DNA of 18,557 nucleotides, from positions 1 to 18,557 of the forward strand of contig JADNYV010000656.1 of the NCBI GenBank assembly GCA_015501055.1, read 5' to 3'. This DNA comes from Mucidula mucida. Its lineage: Eukaryota > Basidiomycota > Agaricomycetes > Agaricales > Physalacriaceae. A program made the translations under genes and the position numbers. The notes below the pieces were generated by a model that worked only from the letters and a program-made list of their open reading frames with translations, did no database searches and was not told where the DNA came from. Of this stretch, positions 16,825-18,557 are shown in pieces (position 1 is the stretch's first letter; each line of letters opens with the position of its first letter).

Positions 16825-18557
16825 TCAAACGACGTGTTTGACGTGATAACGTCTCTTGAAAGCGAGCCAGAAGACCTTGACAAGCAGGACGGGATGGAGC
16901 GCATCAATGGAGGTACTGTTCAGCATCATCTGGCCATGCCACAGAATGGAACCGGCTTGCTCATCCTAGTATACGGAACGATGCTGAGCATGAGCGTCGC
17001 CAAATGAGGCTTTGAGTACGTACGGTGACGGAAAGCAGTTGCAGGTGGCGTATAAACCAACGACGGAACGATCCCAATTCCAGAGTCTCGCCAACGATAG
17101 GTATCGTAGTCGCGAAGCCGTAATCTGTAAACGTGAGTAAGAGCAAAGGCGTAAAGTCAATAGTGAACCATACCGATGCCCTTGGCCGTATCCCTGAAAA
17201 AGCGAGTCGTTAGCTCGAAATGGCCAGAACATGGTCAAGTATGACTTGCCACAGAGGCACAATCTTTGCTGCCTGCGTCTTGAAAAATCGTTGCGAGAAG
17301 TCGATTGGTAAGTGCCTTCTCTTTGCCTTCTCTTCGCTACCTTTGTTCACTTCGTGAAGGAGAGAATTTAAGCAAGCGACTCCTAGCAGCACCTTTGGGC
17401 ACCCATGCCTGATACCAGTCTTAATCATCGCCGGCTCCACTACCCATGAACACGACTCACCCAAAAATGGGGTTCAGACGGGCTACGCTATCCCCGAGTG
17501 CAATCCAATTCGAGGGTAAATACGTCGCGTTCTCAAAGTGTGTCCAAAAGGATGGTGCTAGTCTCCAGTGAGTAAAGGCATACAGAACACAAGCTGTGAA
17601 GACTTACGCACTGTCACGGAACTACAGGTCAGGGTATCCTCAACCTCGTTCAGCATATCGAGAAATACCCAGAACCAATCAGGAATCGCATGCGGGACAT
17701 GAATCGCGGCCACATGTTCACGGACACCTGCGAGATTGACGGGAAGACTTCCTGATTCGCGTGCGCCACAGCACATCAAGACTAAGGACAGTCAGTTGCA
17801 GTCATATCAAGCTTAGATGGGGACGTTATTCACCAGCGTTTCCCTCGTATTTTACACAGGCCAAATAACGAGAGTCCATTAGGCTATCGGCAACCAGAGT
17901 GAATATACCGCCACCATGATTATCGAATCCACCGGGAACAGGTAGGCGCTGCGCCAGCGAGGGAGTGACTACCAAACGGATCGTGGAGTATCGTATCCTC
18001 GGGTCATAGCTAATCTTGAGCCCATCCAGAGATAAGTGATCAATATCACGACCAAATCCAGCACGCGGAAGCCATTTCATACTGCCTTGAGTACTTCCGG
18101 TACAGTCTGCTCAGAAGAGCTTAGCATCTACTGAAAATAAAAATTCTTCGAATGGCGTACGCACCGACAACAAGCGCCGCATCGATAACCATTTCTCCAT
18201 CCTTGGTGCGAACTCTGACCTGTTGAAGGTAGCCGGGATTGGACGCGTCCTTGGTCACCCCTACAACGGTGCCGACCATCTGGTGTATATTGTGGAAAGC
18301 CACCGTGTTGAGGGTTAGACGACGAATAAGCGTCTCCAATGCTTGTCGCGACGCGAACAGTGTCTTTGGTAAATTCCCGAAATTTGCGCGTAGGGTAAAA
18401 TTTGAGGTCCAGCCCAGAAGTGGAATGTGAAGTCGCCGGGGGCCACTAGATACCGACCATGAAAAGAAAGTGTGAGCGGAGAGGATTTGACTCACTTGAT
18501 ATCGGATGCTTTACATTCGCGATCGAGGTTTGGGAACAGACGCAGCAGACCGATACA
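16825..18557 (-). CDS. FAD-dependent monooxygenase-like oxidoreductase, C-terminal 435 aa (5' end beyond window)
   Basis: Minus-strand exons run from the window edge: 18557-18496, 18445-18165, 18106-17834, 17781-17608, 17557-17461, 17408-17250, 17193-17174, 17124-17024 and 16965-16825 (TGA 16827-16825). All phases close. Landmarks: SRQALETLIRRL, ALVVDCTG (the conserved end of a FAD-binding strand), KWLPRAGF, LKISYDPRIRYSTIR, LPVPGG, ALGDSVARLNPIFGHG (the GD motif that binds the FAD ribityl/pyrophosphate in group A flavin monooxygenases), DTAKGIDYGFATT and GETLELGSF. The N-terminal GxGxxG dinucleotide motif would lie off the window. One exon is only 20 nt, and the intron 17249-17194 begins GCAAGT (GC-AG). 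The substrate cannot be told. A soluble or membrane-associated secondary-metabolism or housekeeping role is possible. Confidence 0.88.

Overview
The window looks like nuclear DNA of an Agaricomycete (mushroom-forming basidiomycete). The introns I could place are 38-58 bp with GT-AG ends and CTRAY-like branch sites (one 134-bp exception and one GC-AG intron). Gene spacing is short, and three families typical of these fungi are present: an F-box protein with CxxC clusters, a DUF6534-type membrane protein and a FAD-dependent monooxygenase-like enzyme. All identifications are by eye; no search was run. Gene models were accepted where reading-frame phase closes exactly across introns.

Layout. 1-92 is the 3' end of an F-box gene whose body lies outside the window. 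93-3490 is a degenerate repeat block (R1). 3725-4324 holds the last three exons of an unrecognised gene. 4470-5977 is an intact three-exon gene of unknown function with leucine-rich segments. 6668-9152 is an intact ten-exon F-box gene, paralogous to the gene ending at 92. 9153-11985 is a second copy of the repeat block (R2), so the F-box 3' end and its downstream DNA have been duplicated together. R1 and R2 carry different inserted material: R1 has about 1.2 kb at 755-1955, and R2 has about 0.95 kb at 10085-11030 containing a small Cys-rich gene broken by two frameshifts. 11986-13561 is a third, more diverged unit (R3) with the 3' exons of another unknown gene. A tRNA-like (SINE-like) sequence follows at 13588-13860.

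The right part is ordinary gene territory on the minus strand: a DUF6534-type seven-helix-like membrane protein gene (14565-15986, with a probably frameshifted N-terminal part up to about 16560) and a nine-exon FAD monooxygenase-like gene (16825 to beyond 18557).

The most interesting signal is inside the DUF6534 gene. One intron is 134 bp instead of about 50 and contains a perfect 40-bp palindrome, centred in a 68-bp near-symmetrical hairpin that is flanked by a 10-bp direct repeat. Removing the hairpin and one repeat copy restores a 55-bp intron, which fits a very small mobile hairpin element with a target-site duplication. A second pattern is a 23-bp motif that occurs in opposite orientations at the two sides of three segments (432/2588, 9452/10073, 12055/13561), as if the repeat block had inverted ends. 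Nothing indicates that the genes form one pathway; the left part looks like a locus reshaped by duplication and decay.
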